The notes: a model not told the origin generated them from the sequence alone. A stretch of DNA of 64,000 nucleotides from Meridianimarinicoccus marinus (GCF_040689105.1 NZ_JBFBVU010000019.1:15268-79267); one strand, 5' to 3'; shown: positions 32,345 to 41,214, counted from the stretch's first letter. A program made the numbers and translations.

Positions 32345-33202
32345 ATGGTCAAGACAATCGGAAACCCCCTGACATGGACCGCCGATGCGGCGGGTGCGGC
32401 CGGATCGCATATGGCCGAAGCCGCCCGCCGCATGGGCGGGCGCGAAACCGAGCCGCCACAGGTGCGCCAGATCACCTATGATGATCTGCTGGCCGCGCTG
32501 GCCACGGGGTTCGAGGATTTCATGGCCTTGCGCAGCGACGTGCTGGCGCTGGTGGTGATCTATCCGCTGATCGGCGTGATGCTGGCGCTGATCGCGGTCA
32601 ATACGGAACTGCTGCCCTATCTGTTCCCCATGGCCTCGGGCTTTGCCCTGGTCGGACCGGTGGCCGCCACCGGGCTTTATGAACTCAGCCGCCGCCGCGA
32701 GGCCGGCGAACCGACGCGGTGGAGCGATGCGCTCACCCCCCTGCGCTCGCCGTCGATGGCGCCGATCCTGGCGCTTGGCGGTCTGCTGATGGCGATCTTC
32801 GTCATCTGGATGCTGGTGGCCGGAATGATCTGGCAGATCACGCTGGGCGCACAATCCCCGACCGAGGCCGGGTTCCTGGCGCAGGTTCTGGGCACCAACG
32901 CCGGCTGGGGCATGATCCTGCTGGGCATCCCCGTGGGCGCGGTCTTCGCAGCCCTGGTGCTGGCGCTGGCGGTGGTCTCGGTCCCGCTGCTGGTGGATCG
33001 CAATACCGGCCTGCCGATGGCGCTGGTCACCTCGTGGCGCGTCACCCGCACCAATCCCGGCCCGGTGCTGGCCTGGGGCGCGATCGTGGCGGGGCTTCTC
33101 GTCCTCGGCTCGCTGCCGCTGTTTCTGGGGCTGATCGTGGTGATGCCGGTGCTCGGCCATGCCAGTTGGCACCTCTATCGCTGCGCCGTCGCGCCGCGCT
33201 AG
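32345..33202 (+). CDS. DUF2189 family integral membrane protein
   Basis: A 285-residue protein with a soluble N-terminus of about 60 residues (EPPQVRQITYDDLLAALATGFEDF) and six hydrophobic segments. The DUF2189 pattern is seen in the ALRSDVLALVVIYPLIGVML first segment, the LYELSRRREAGE loop and SWRVTRTNPGPVLAWG near residue 230. It stands alone, with 150 nt of gene-free sequence before it; TTTGCGCTAGACT near 32235 could be part of its promoter. GGAGG-like purines (cggaggaac) lie nine bases before the ATG. Function unknown. Confidence 0.82.
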   Translation: MVKTIGNPLTWTADAAGAAGSHMAEAARRMGGRETEPPQVRQITYDDLLAALATGFEDFMALRSDVLALVVIYPLIGVMLALIAVNTELLPYLFPMASGFALVGPVAATGLYELSRRREAGEPTRWSDALTPLRSPSMAPILALGGLLMAIFVIWMLVAGMIWQITLGAQSPTEAGFLAQVLGTNAGWGMILLGIPVGAVFAALVLALAVVSVPLLVDRNTGLPMALVTSWRVTRTNPGPVLAWGAIVAGLLVLGSLPLFLGLIVVMPVLGHASWHLYRCAVAPR

Positions 33203-33246
33203 ACGACCGGCTTGCGGCCCGTCCGGCAATCGCGCAAGACGGGCCC

Positions 33247-33762
33247 ATGATCGAACGCAGCCACCTGAAGGGCGATGCCGCCTCTACCGCCGTCTATTCC
33301 GACTGCGAACGCTATCGCTACAGCCTGACCCGCACCTGGGATCCGCAGGGCGCGCGGGCCTTGTTCGTGATGCTGAACCCCTCGACCGCCACCGAGGTGC
33401 AGAACGACCCCACCGTCGAACGCTGCGAGCGACGCGCCCGCGCCCTGGGTTTCGGCGCCTTCCAGGTCACCAACATCTTCGCCTGGCGCGCCACCGACCC
33501 GCGCGAGATGCGCGCGCAGGCCGACCCGGTGGGCCCGGCCAATGACTCCGCCATCGCCGAAGGCTGCGGCTGGGCCGACAAGGTGATCTGCGCCTGGGGC
33601 ACCCACGGCGCGCATCTGGATCGCGGCCCGGCGGTCGAATCGCTGATCCGCGCCACCGGCGTCGCGCCCCATCACCTCGGCCTCAGCAAGGCGGGTCACC
33701 CGAAACACCCGCTTTATATTTCCTACGCCCAGCAGTTGATCCCCTGGCCCGCCACCGGGTGA
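33247..33762 (+). CDS. DUF1643 domain protein
   Basis: A soluble 171-residue protein with strong DUF1643 marks: RYSLTRTWDPQGARALFVMLNPSTATEVQNDPTVERC (about residues 21-57), FGAFQVTNIFAWRATDP and ICAWGTHG. The conserved NPSTA and CxWG residues suggest a nucleotide- or nucleic-acid-related activity, but no function is established. The ATG lies 44 nt beyond the DUF2189 gene on the same strand. It is followed by a strong stem-loop at 33776-33817. Confidence 0.8.
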   Translation: MIERSHLKGDAASTAVYSDCERYRYSLTRTWDPQGARALFVMLNPSTATEVQNDPTVERCERRARALGFGAFQVTNIFAWRATDPREMRAQADPVGPANDSAIAEGCGWADKVICAWGTHGAHLDRGPAVESLIRATGVAPHHLGLSKAGHPKHPLYISYAQQLIPWPATG

Positions 33763-34150
33763 GTCGGCCGCCGGGTCAAGGGCGCGGCACGCGCGGGCAA
33801 CGCCCGCTTGCCCTTGAGGCGGGGGCCGACTTGCCCAAGGCTTGCCATGATCCGCGGAATGACCGCGGATCTCTCAGCCAAATGCCCTTCGCCATTACCA
33901 CAAGCCCGCCGCAGATCCGGGGCGCCTGGCGGCCACGGGCGGCGCCCCGCCCGCGGCGCAAGCCGGGGGTGGGGAACATGTCGTGCCGCGCGCCCGCGCG
34001 GCGCCGCCCGGCAACGCTGCCCCTTTTCAACGCCCCGCTTTTCCCCTATACGCGCGCATCCGCCCGGTGTTCGGGTGGGTGCTCTCTCCATGGGCTCTGC
34101 TGGACGACATCCCGGCTTGTGCCTTCACCCTCTTGTTCAAGGAGACCCCG
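33763..34150 (+). other. 388-nt gene-free region with hairpins before rpsO
   Basis: No credible gene is seen here. It holds a strong nested stem-loop (outer arms tcaagggc 33776-33783 and gcccttga 33810-33817, inner arms gcgggc 33793-33798 and gcccgc 33802-33807), which may end the DUF1643 transcript although no T-tract follows, and a perfect 9-bp hairpin (gatccgcgg 33849-33857, ccgcggatc 33863-33871). A GC-rich block with several short inverted repeats (about 33915-34015) follows, then a candidate rpsO promoter and a leader of about 95 nt. Confidence 0.55.
34025..34051 (+). promoter_or_regulatory. Candidate sigma-70 promoter of rpsO
   Basis: TTTCAA (34025-34030) and TATACG (34047-34052, preceded by C) with a 16-base spacer resemble housekeeping boxes and lie in a locally AT-richer patch. 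Transcription would start near 34058, leaving a leader of roughly 93 nt before rpsO. Confidence 0.4.
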
Positions 34151-34420
34151 ATGTCGATTACTGTTGAAGAAAAAGCCCGCGTCATGAAGGACTTCGCAAC
34201 CAAGGAAGGCGACACCGGTTCGCCCGAAGTTCAGGTTGCCATCCTCACCTCGCGGATCACCACGCTCACCGAGCACTTCAAGACTCACAAGAAGGACAAC
34301 CACTCGCGTCGTGGCCTTCTGAAATTGGTGGCACAGCGCCGCAAGCTGCTGGACTACCTGAATGAAAAAGACGCCGCCCGCTACCAGGAGCTGATCAAGC
34401 GCCTCGGCCTGCGCCGCTAA
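34151..34420 (+). CDS. rpsO: 30S ribosomal protein S15
   Basis: An 89-residue primary 16S rRNA-binding protein. The whole sequence fits S15: MSITVEEKARVMKDFATKEG, DTGSPEVQVAILTSRI, and KTHKKDNHSRRGLLKLVAQRRKLLDYL (about residues 45-72). An AAGGAG site lies six bases before the ATG. It is followed by an intrinsic terminator and then pnp, the usual rpsO-pnp order. Confidence 0.98.
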   Translation: MSITVEEKARVMKDFATKEGDTGSPEVQVAILTSRITTLTEHFKTHKKDNHSRRGLLKLVAQRRKLLDYLNEKDAARYQELIKRLGLRR

Positions 34421-34430
34421 GTTTTTCGGG

Positions 34431-34458
34431 AAACGCGCCTTCGGCGCGTTTTCTTTTG
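34431..34458 (+). terminator. Intrinsic terminator after rpsO
   Basis: Arms aaacgcgcc (34431-34439) and ggcgcgttt (34443-34451) with a TTC loop, then a T-rich run (ttcttttgtttt). Partial read-through to pnp is likely, as in other rpsO-pnp units. Confidence 0.88.
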
Positions 34459-34603
34459 TTTTCCACGGCACCGCGCCGTTCCCAGACGCACTCTCCCGCC
34501 GGGCCCCACGGGACAGGATGCCAGACTGACGACGGGGCCACGGGCACAAGCCTGTACGCAACCAGGCCGGGGGAGGGTCCCTCGGTCAGCATTAGGAACG
34601 ACA

Positions 34604-36739
34604 ATGTTCGACGTAAAAACCAAATCCATGCAGTGGGGTGAAGAAACCCTGACGCTCGAAACGGGCAAGGTTGCCCGCCAGGCCGATGGCAGCGTGATTG
34701 CCACCCTGGGCGAAACCAGCGTCATGGCCAACGTGACCTTCGCCAAGGAAGAAAAGCCCGGACAGGGCTTCTTCCCGCTGACCGTGCATTACCAGGAAAA
34801 ATACTATGCCGCGGGCAAGATCCCCGGCGGCTTTTTCAAGCGTGAAGCGCGCCCGACCGAAAAAGAAACCCTGACGGCCCGCCTGATCGACCGCCCGATG
34901 CGGCCGCTGTTCGTGCCCGGCTTCAAGCATGAAGTCCTGGTCATGTGCACCGTGCTCAGCCACGACCTGGTCAACGATCCCGACATCGTGGCGCTGATTG
35001 CCGCCTCGGCCGCGCTGACCATCTCGGGCGTGCCCTTCATGGGCCCCGTGGGCGCTGCCCGCGTCGGCTTCGAGGATGGCGAATACATCCTGAACCCGAC
35101 CATCGACGACATGACCCAGCTGCGCAACAACCCCGAGCAGCGGCTCGACCTGATTGTCGCCGGCACCCGTGACGCCGTGATGATGGTGGAATCGGAAGCC
35201 TACGAGCTGTCGGAAGCCGAGATGCTGGGTGCCGTGAAGTTCGGCCATGAGGCCCTCAAGCCGGTGGTCGACCTGATCATCGCGCTGGCCGAGGAATCCG
35301 CCAAGGATCCCTTCGACTACACGCCGCCGGATTACTCGGATCTCTACGCCGCCGTGAAGGCTGCGGGCGAGACCGAGATGCGCGCCGCCTTCGCCCTGAC
35401 CGACAAGCAGGAGCGGACCGCCGCCATCTCTGCCGCGCGCGAGACCATTCGCGGCAAGCTGACCGAAGAACAGCTGGAAGACGGCAACCTCGGCTCGGCC
35501 TTCAAGAAGCTGGAAAGCAGCATCCTGCGCGGCGACATCATCTCGGGCGGTGCCCGGATCGACGGTCGTGCCCGTGATCAGGTGCGCCCGATCGTGTCGG
35601 AAGTGGGCATCCTGCCCCGCACCCATGGGTCCGCCCTGTTCACCCGTGGCGAAACCCAGGGTCTGGTGGTGACCACGCTGGGCACCGGCGACGACGAACA
35701 GTTCATCGACGCCCTGCACGGCAACTTCAAATCCAACTTCCTGCTGCACTACAACTTCCCGCCGTATTCGGTCGGTGAAGTTGGCCGGGTCAGCGGCCCG
35801 GGCCGTCGTGAAATCGGCCATGGCAAGCTGGCGTGGCGCGCGCTGCAGGCGGTACTGCCGGCGTCCACCGACTTCCCCTACACGATCCGCCTGGTCTCCG
35901 AGATCACCGAATCGAACGGCTCCTCCTCGATGGCGTCGGTCTGCGGTGGCTCGCTGTCGATGATGGATGCGGGCGTGCCCCTGAAAGCGCCGGTCGCCGG
36001 TGTGGCCATGGGCCTGATCCTGGAAGACGACGGCCAGTTCGCGGTTCTGACCGACATTCTGGGCGACGAGGATCACCTCGGCGACATGGACTTCAAGGTC
36101 GCGGGTACCGAGAACGGCATCACTTCGCTGCAGATGGACATCAAGGTCGCGGGCATCACCCCCGAGATCATGGAGCAGGCCCTGTCGCAAGCCAAGGACG
36201 GCCGTCTGCACATCCTGGGCGAGATGAACAAGGCGCTCAGCTCGGGCCGTCAGGAATTCTCGGCCCACGCCCCGCGCATCGAGACCATGACCGTGCCCAC
36301 CGACAAAATCCGTGAAGTGATCGGCTCGGGCGGCAAGGTCATCCGCGAGATCGTGGAAGTTTCCGGCGCCAAGGTCGACATCAACGACGACGGTGTCATC
36401 AAGATCGCCTCGGCCAATGCCGACAGCATCCAGAAGGCCTATGACATGATCTACTCGATCGTGGCAGAGCCGGAAGAAGGCAAGGTCTACAAGGGCAAGG
36501 TCGTGAAGATCGTCGATTTCGGCGCCTTCGTGAACTTCTTCGGCAAGCGCGACGGGTTGGTGCACGTCAGCCAGATCGAAAACCGCCGCCTGAACCATCC
36601 GTCGGATGTGCTGAAGGAAGGTCAGGAAGTCTGGGTCAAGCTGCTGGGCTTTGACGATCGCGGCAAGGTTCGCCTGTCGATGAAGGTCGTCGACCAGGAG
36701 ACCGGCGAGGAAGCCAAGCGGGACGAGACCGCCGAATAA
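34604..36739 (+). CDS. pnp: Polyribonucleotide nucleotidyltransferase (PNPase)
   Basis: A 711-residue phosphorolytic 3'-5' exoribonuclease. Order of domains: first RNase PH-like domain (residues 1-about 210), an all-helical linker, second RNase PH-like domain containing FPPYSVGEVGRVSGPGRREIGHGKLAWRAL, then KH (DKIREVIGSGGKVIREI, near 565) and S1 (GKVYKGKVVKIVDFGAFVNFFGKRDGLVHVSQI, near 625-657). The tail is short and acidic/basic (DQETGEEAKRDETAE). It is downstream of rpsO with a 183-nt leader and is followed by a strong terminator. It degrades mRNA, alone or with a degradosome. Confidence 0.98.
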   Translation: MFDVKTKSMQWGEETLTLETGKVARQADGSVIATLGETSVMANVTFAKEEKPGQGFFPLTVHYQEKYYAAGKIPGGFFKREARPTEKETLTARLIDRPMRPLFVPGFKHEVLVMCTVLSHDLVNDPDIVALIAASAALTISGVPFMGPVGAARVGFEDGEYILNPTIDDMTQLRNNPEQRLDLIVAGTRDAVMMVESEAYELSEAEMLGAVKFGHEALKPVVDLIIALAEESAKDPFDYTPPDYSDLYAAVKAAGETEMRAAFALTDKQERTAAISAARETIRGKLTEEQLEDGNLGSAFKKLESSILRGDIISGGARIDGRARDQVRPIVSEVGILPRTHGSALFTRGETQGLVVTTLGTGDDEQFIDALHGNFKSNFLLHYNFPPYSVGEVGRVSGPGRREIGHGKLAWRALQAVLPASTDFPYTIRLVSEITESNGSSSMASVCGGSLSMMDAGVPLKAPVAGVAMGLILEDDGQFAVLTDILGDEDHLGDMDFKVAGTENGITSLQMDIKVAGITPEIMEQALSQAKDGRLHILGEMNKALSSGRQEFSAHAPRIETMTVPTDKIREVIGSGGKVIREIVEVSGAKVDINDDGVIKIASANADSIQKAYDMIYSIVAEPEEGKVYKGKVVKIVDFGAFVNFFGKRDGLVHVSQIENRRLNHPSDVLKEGQEVWVKLLGFDDRGKVRLSMKVVDQETGEEAKRDETAE

Positions 36740-36764
36740 GGCACTCACATCCCTGAAATATTTG

Positions 36765-36793
36765 CCCCGCGCCCCCCAAGGCGCGGGGTTTTT
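36765..36793 (+). terminator. Intrinsic terminator after pnp
   Basis: Perfect arms ccccgcgcc (36765-36773) and ggcgcgggg (36780-36788) with a six-base loop, followed at once by TTTTT (36789-36793). Confidence 0.95.
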
Positions 36794-36896
36794 CGTGTCT
36801 GGCGCGCAAGGGGCCGGGGGCAATCGGCACTGGCACGCCTTGGCCCTTTGTGCTGAACTCTCAGGCCAGAGCACACACCCACTGATGGAGGATCAC

Positions 36897-37550
36897 ATGG
36901 GACTGCGAATCAACGACACTGTTCCGAATTTCACCGCCCAGACCAGCCAGGGCGAAATCAACTTCCACGACTGGATCGGCAACAGCTGGGCCATCTTGTT
37001 CAGCCACCCCAAGGACTTCACCCCGGTCTGCACCACCGAATTCGGGGCCGTGGCGCAGCTGGCCGATGAATGGGCCAAGCGCGGCACCAAGGTCATCGGC
37101 GTGTCGGTGGACGGGGTCGAGGATCACAAGAAGTGGATCGGTGACATCGCCAGCTATGCCGGCACCGATGTTGGCTTCCCGATCATCGCCGACGAGGGGC
37201 TGGCTGTGTCGAAAGCTTTCGACATGCTGCCCGCCGACGCCTATCTGCCCGATGGCCGCACGCCGGCGGACAGCCAGACCGTACGCTCGGTGTTCATCAT
37301 CGGCCCGGACAAGCAGTTGAAACTGTCGATGACCTATCCGATGACCGTGGGCCGCAACTTCGCCGAAGTGCTGCGCGCGCTGGATGCGTTGCAAGCCTCG
37401 ACCGGGCTGGGCGTGGCCACGCCCGCTAACTGGGAAGTGGGCCAGGACGTCATCGTGCCGACATCGGTCACGACCGAGGATGCGAAGGCAAAATACGGCG
37501 AGGTGGAGGAAATCTTCCCGTACCTGCGCCGCGTCAAATATCCGGGCTGA
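36897..37550 (+). CDS. 1-Cys-type peroxiredoxin (Prx6/AhpC-TSA family)
   Basis: A 217-residue thiol peroxidase. The peroxidatic Cys45 is in FTPVCTTEFG, the Prx catalytic loop. Length, the GLRINDTVPNF N-terminus and the extended C-terminal domain (VATPANWEVGQDVIVPTSVTTEDAKAKYGEVEEIFPYLRRVKYP) place it in the Prx6 group. GGAGG lies eight bases before the ATG. It stands alone between the pnp terminator and a convergent DUF1127 gene. It likely reduces hydrogen peroxide or organic peroxides in the cytosol. Confidence 0.93.
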   Translation: MGLRINDTVPNFTAQTSQGEINFHDWIGNSWAILFSHPKDFTPVCTTEFGAVAQLADEWAKRGTKVIGVSVDGVEDHKKWIGDIASYAGTDVGFPIIADEGLAVSKAFDMLPADAYLPDGRTPADSQTVRSVFIIGPDKQLKLSMTYPMTVGRNFAEVLRALDALQASTGLGVATPANWEVGQDVIVPTSVTTEDAKAKYGEVEEIFPYLRRVKYPG

Positions 37551-37622
37551 GCGCCCCTGCAACACGACGGGGGGCCGAGCCGTGTTTGCGGCTTTGCCCC
37601 CGGACGGATGACGGCGACCGCG

Positions 37623-37844
37623 TCAGGTGAAGTAGCCGTAGCGGAATACGTGGTCCACGATCTTGTCACGGCTCACGCCCCGCTTGGCCAGTTCGGCGTC
37701 GGACATGGCCTGCAGGCGGCGGGCCTGTCCCAGGTATTCATTGTTGTCGGCGATGGTCAGCAGACCATTTCCCAGACGCGTCCAGAGGGACGGGGTTGAA
37801 CGGGACCGGTCGTGGCCGATGCCGTTCGTTGTTGTCGATGCCAT
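37623..37844 (-). CDS. DUF1127 domain protein
   Basis: A 73-residue basic protein whose C-terminal 45 residues carry the DUF1127 pattern (ARRLQAMSDAELAKRGVSRDKIVDHVFR). Small DUF1127 proteins of alphaproteobacteria have been tied to RNA metabolism and to stress or nutrient responses; the arginine-rich helix is RNA-binding in style. The start at 37844 has AGGAG seven bases upstream, while the longer open frame has an unlikely basic N-terminus. It converges with the peroxiredoxin gene, with 72 nt between. Confidence 0.8.
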   Translation of the reverse strand: MASTTTNGIGHDRSRSTPSLWTRLGNGLLTIADNNEYLGQARRLQAMSDAELAKRGVSRDKIVDHVFRYGYFT

Positions 37845-37968
37845 TTGATGACTCCTGTCAGGCAATGATCGGGATCTCTCCCTGATGCGGCAGGTAGTCA
37901 CGGCAGCAGAGGTCTACAAAGCCTGTTGCCGCATTGCCGTCCTGCGCCCAGTGCATGACGGCAGGAAT

Positions 37969-38619
37969 TCAGAACGGTGCCGGGGCGCGGATGGCCATGC
38001 CCCGGCCGCCGTCGGGATGGCGAAACCGCAGGCTTTCCGAATGCAGCATCAGGCGCGGCGCATCGCGCGCCGGACCCTCGGCATAGAAGGGATCGCCCAG
38101 AATCGGATGGCCAAGCGCCAGCATGTGCACGCGCAACTGGTGGCTGCGCCCGGTCTTCGGCATCAGCCGGACCCGCGTGCCGTTCTCGCGCAGCTTCAGC
38201 GCCTTCCAGTCGGTCAGCGCCGGCTTGCCGGTGGCGTGATCCACCATCTGCCGTGGCCGGTTCGGCCAGTCGACGATCAGCGGCAGATCGACGGTGCCGG
38301 ATTTCTCGGCCATGCGGCCCCAGACTTCGGCGACATAGGCCTTGCGGGTCTGGCGTTTCTCGAATTGCAGGCCAAGGTGGCGCTGCGCGTGCGGGGTCAG
38401 GGCAAAGACCATCACGCCCGAAGTGTCCCGATCCAGCCGATGCACCAGCAGCGCCTGCGGAAACACCGTCTGCACCCGGCGCAGCAGGCAATCGGCCAGA
38501 TGCTCGCCGCGTCCCGGCACCGACAACAGCCCCGAGGGCTTGTTGACCAGAAGCACCTCGTGATCCTCGTGCAGGATTTGCAGGGGACCGTCGGGCGGGC
38601 TGTAGCTGGCGTCGATCAC
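37969..38619 (-). CDS. RluA family pseudouridine synthase
   Basis: A 216-residue enzyme that isomerises uridine in rRNA or tRNA. The RluA catalytic motif HRLDRDTSG has its Asp at residue 63; VNKPSGLLSVPGRG near 25-38 and KTGRSHQLRVHMLALGHPILGDPFY near 155-180 are further family marks. It starts at GTG 38619, sharing GTGA with the stop of the fRMsr gene; no good ATG is available and the open frame upstream belongs to antisense of that gene. There is no S4 domain, so it is nearer to RluA/TruC-like than to RluC/D. Exact target uridine unknown. Confidence 0.88.
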   Translation of the reverse strand: MIDASYSPPDGPLQILHEDHEVLLVNKPSGLLSVPGRGEHLADCLLRRVQTVFPQALLVHRLDRDTSGVMVFALTPHAQRHLGLQFEKRQTRKAYVAEVWGRMAEKSGTVDLPLIVDWPNRPRQMVDHATGKPALTDWKALKLRENGTRVRLMPKTGRSHQLRVHMLALGHPILGDPFYAEGPARDAPRLMLHSESLRFRHPDGGRGMAIRAPAPF

Positions 38620-39068
38620 CGGTCGAAGACGTCGGTCAGGATCGCGGCCAGACGGTCTGAGTCCTCGGCGGTGAAGGCCGCGGGCTGATCGCTGTCGATG
38701 TCCAGCACCCCCAGCAGCTTGCCCTTGCGCCAGACCGGCAGCACCAGTTCGGACCGGGTCGAGGCGGCGCAGGCGATGTGATCGGGAATGGCATCCACAT
38801 CGTCCACCATCTGCACCTTGCCGGTGCGTGCCGCCGCCCCGCAAACCCCGCGCGAGAACGGGATCTCGAGGCAGCCGTGGCCGCCCTGATAGGGGCCGAT
38901 CTTCAGGGTCTTCTTGCCGACCACGCGATAAAATCCGGTCCAGTCGAAGCGATTGTCGGACCAGTGGATTTCGCAGGCACAGGTGGCCATCAGGGCCACG
39001 TCATCGGTCTCGCCATCGGTCAGGCTCGCCAAGGTCTGCGCCAGCGTATCATAATCCACGCGCGCCAC
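38616..39068 (-). CDS. Free methionine-(R)-sulfoxide reductase, GAF type (fRMsr)
   Basis: A 150-residue single GAF domain. The three catalytic/resolving cysteines of fRMsr (YebR/MsrC type) are present: Cys66 in GGHGCLEIPFSRG, Cys76 in GVCGAA and Cys100 in DHIACAASTRSE. Family knowledge: it reduces free Met-R-sulfoxide with thioredoxin. It sits three bases downstream of the thiolase stop and overlaps the pseudouridine synthase start by four bases. Confidence 0.87.
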   Translation of the reverse strand: MARVDYDTLAQTLASLTDGETDDVALMATCACEIHWSDNRFDWTGFYRVVGKKTLKIGPYQGGHGCLEIPFSRGVCGAAARTGKVQMVDDVDAIPDHIACAASTRSELVLPVWRKGKLLGVLDIDSDQPAAFTAEDSDRLAAILTDVFDR

Positions 39069-39071
39069 CGG

Positions 39072-40250
39072 TCAGACCCGCTCGATCGCGATGGCGGTGC
39101 CTTCACCGCCACCGATGCAGATGGCCGCCACCCCGCGCCGCAGCCGGCGCCGTTCCAGCGCGTTCAGCAGGGTCACAAGGATGCGTGCCCCCGAGGCGCC
39201 GATGGGATGCCCCAGCGCACAGGCGCCGCCATGGACGTTGACCCGTTCCGGCGACAGGCCCATTTCCCGCATGAAGGCCATGGGCACGACCGCGAAGGCC
39301 TCGTTGACCTCCCACAGATCCACGTCCTCGACCCCCCAACCCAGCTTTTTCAGCAGTTTGCGCGCGGCGGGCACCGGCGCGGTGGTGAACAGCCCCGGTT
39401 GTTGCGCGTGGCTGGCATGCCCCCGGATCGCCGCCCGCACTTTCAGCGCGTGCCGGTCGGCCTGCGATTGCGCGGCCAGCACCAGCGCCGCCGCCCCGTC
39501 CGAGATCGACGAGGAATTGGCCGCCGTCACCGTGCCGCCCTCGCGGAAGGCAGGCTTCAGATGCGGGATCTTGTCGGGCCGCGCGTTGCCCGGCTGCTCG
39601 TCCCGCGCCACCACAACGGCCCCCTTGCGCGAGGTGACCTCCACCGGCGCGATCTCGGCCTCGAAGGTGCCATCGGATTGCGCCGTCACCGCCCGTTCAA
39701 GCGAGCGCAACGCATAGGCATCCTGGCTTTCGCGGGTGAACTGGAAGGCCTCCGCGCAGTCCTCGGCAAAGGTGCCCATCAGGCGGCCCTTGTCATAGGC
39801 ATCTTCCAGCCCGTCCAGGAACATGCTGTCCATGACCTGCCCATGCCCCAGCCGGGCGCCGCCGCGCATCTTTTCCAGCAGATAGGGCGCTTGCGTCATG
39901 CTCTCCATCCCGCCCGCGACCACGATCCCGGCGCTGCCGCCGGCGATCTGGTCATGCGCCATCATCACCGTTTTCATCCCCGAGCCGCACATCTTGTTCA
40001 GGGTCGTGGCCGGGACGCCCTTGCCCAGACCGCCGAGAAACCCCGCCTGCCGCGCCGGGGCCTGGCCCTGGCCCGCGGGCAGCACACAGCCCATGAGCAA
40101 TTCGTCCACCAGATCGGCGCCCGCGCCCGCATCGTCCAGTGCTGCGCGAATCGCCACCCCGCCCAGTTCTGCCGCCGTGACCGAGGCAAAGGCGCCCTGA
40201 AGCCCCCCCATCGCCGTGCGCCGGGCGCCGCAGATCAATGTTTGGGTCAT
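39072..40250 (-). CDS. Acetyl-CoA acetyltransferase (thiolase)
   Basis: A 392-residue thiolase. The nucleophile Cys88 is in NKMCGSGMK, the His is in GGACALGHPIGASGARI (about residue 350) and the second Cys is in CIGGGEG (about 380). It could act biosynthetically (acetoacetyl-CoA, PHB) or in beta-oxidation; there is no neighbouring phaB or fad gene to decide. The gene opens a three-gene minus-strand unit with fRMsr and the RluA-family enzyme, an unusual functional mix held together by tight spacing. Confidence 0.92.
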   Translation of the reverse strand: MTQTLICGARRTAMGGLQGAFASVTAAELGGVAIRAALDDAGAGADLVDELLMGCVLPAGQGQAPARQAGFLGGLGKGVPATTLNKMCGSGMKTVMMAHDQIAGGSAGIVVAGGMESMTQAPYLLEKMRGGARLGHGQVMDSMFLDGLEDAYDKGRLMGTFAEDCAEAFQFTRESQDAYALRSLERAVTAQSDGTFEAEIAPVEVTSRKGAVVVARDEQPGNARPDKIPHLKPAFREGGTVTAANSSSISDGAAALVLAAQSQADRHALKVRAAIRGHASHAQQPGLFTTAPVPAARKLLKKLGWGVEDVDLWEVNEAFAVVPMAFMREMGLSPERVNVHGGACALGHPIGASGARILVTLLNALERRRLRRGVAAICIGGGEGTAIAIERV

Positions 40251-40352
40251 ATACTGTCCTCCCGAGATGACCGGGGCCGTGGGGACTCCCGGAAACCGAT
40301 TGGTAAGACCTGCTGCCTAGCCTGTCAAAACGTCAAGTATCGCAGGTGGCAC

Positions 40353-40697
40353 ATGGATCTTTCGAAGCAAACCCACGGGGACGTGGTGGTCATCACTGCG
40401 GCCGACCCGCGGATCGACGCGGCTGTGGCCATCGAATTCAAGGACAGGATGCGGGATCTGACGGCGGATGCGGACGGGCGGGTGATCCTGGATCTGGAAC
40501 AGGTGAACTTTATCGACAGCAGCGGCCTTGGCGCCATCGTCGCCGCGATGAAACAACTGGGCGGCGGCAAAAGGCTGGAACTGGCGGCGCTGTCGCCGCT
40601 GGTGGACAAGGTGTTTCGCCTGACCCGCATGGATTCGGTCTTTGTCATCCACGACACCACCGCCACGGGCCTTGGCGATGCCAGCGCCGCCGAATGA
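40353..40697 (+). CDS. STAS domain anti-sigma factor antagonist
   Basis: A 114-residue single STAS domain of the SpoIIAA/RsbV type. The phosphoacceptor region is NFIDSSGLGAIV (Asp55, Ser56, Ser57), followed by LAALSPLVDKVFRLTRMD. It is directly followed by, and overlaps by 20 bases, a HATPase kinase gene, so the two form a partner-switching pair: the unphosphorylated STAS protein should bind the kinase/anti-sigma factor. No phosphatase or sigma factor gene is next to them. It is divergent from the thiolase gene (102 nt). Confidence 0.87.
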   Translation: MDLSKQTHGDVVVITAADPRIDAAVAIEFKDRMRDLTADADGRVILDLEQVNFIDSSGLGAIVAAMKQLGGGKRLELAALSPLVDKVFRLTRMDSVFVIHDTTATGLGDASAAE

Positions 40698-41190
40698 CCC
40701 TCCGGACGGGCTGACGCCGGTGGTACTGGTCGACCAGCAGCTTGAGGCCAGCTTTGACAGCGTCAGCGCGGCGCTGACCGATCTGGAATGCCAGCTTCTG
40801 ACGGTCCTGCCTGCGCCCGATGCCATCGGGACCGTCCTGCTGGTTCTGGGCGAGGCGCTGAACAACGTAGTCGAACATGCCTATCGCGGCTTGCCCGGCG
40901 GGCGCATCGACCTGCGCCTGAGCCAAGCTTCAGGCGACCTGCGCATCGACATCCGCGACCGTGGCCACCCGATCCTCGGGGCGCTGCCGGAAGGCCGCAA
41001 TCCGTTGCAGGACGGTGCCGCGGTCGAGGATCTTCCTGAAGGCGGCTTTGGCTGGTCGCTGATCCGGATGCTGACCCGCGATCTGCGCTATGACAGCCGC
41101 GACGGTCAGAACCACCTGACCTGCACCATCCCCTTGGATGCCGCAACGCCGGTTCCCGGCCCCTCTTGCTCCTCCGGTCACAAGGCCTAA
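40678..41190 (+). CDS. Anti-sigma regulatory factor / serine kinase (RsbW-like HATPase)
   Basis: A 170-residue GHKL-type ATPase. The N-box is GEALNNVVEHAY (Glu59, Asn63), the G1 box is DIRDRGHPI (Asp94, Gly96) and the G2 box is GGFGWSLIRML (122-132), as in SpoIIAB/RsbW. It lacks a sensor or membrane part. The start at 40678 is inside the STAS gene, implying translational coupling; an earlier in-frame ATG at 40642 would lengthen the overlap. It likely binds and phosphorylates the STAS partner. Its output (a sigma factor or another target) is not visible in this window. Confidence 0.82.
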   Translation: MPAPPNDPPDGLTPVVLVDQQLEASFDSVSAALTDLECQLLTVLPAPDAIGTVLLVLGEALNNVVEHAYRGLPGGRIDLRLSQASGDLRIDIRDRGHPILGALPEGRNPLQDGAAVEDLPEGGFGWSLIRMLTRDLRYDSRDGQNHLTCTIPLDAATPVPGPSCSSGHKA

Positions 41191-41214
41191 GCTTCCCCCA
41201 ACGAGGGAGCTTTC

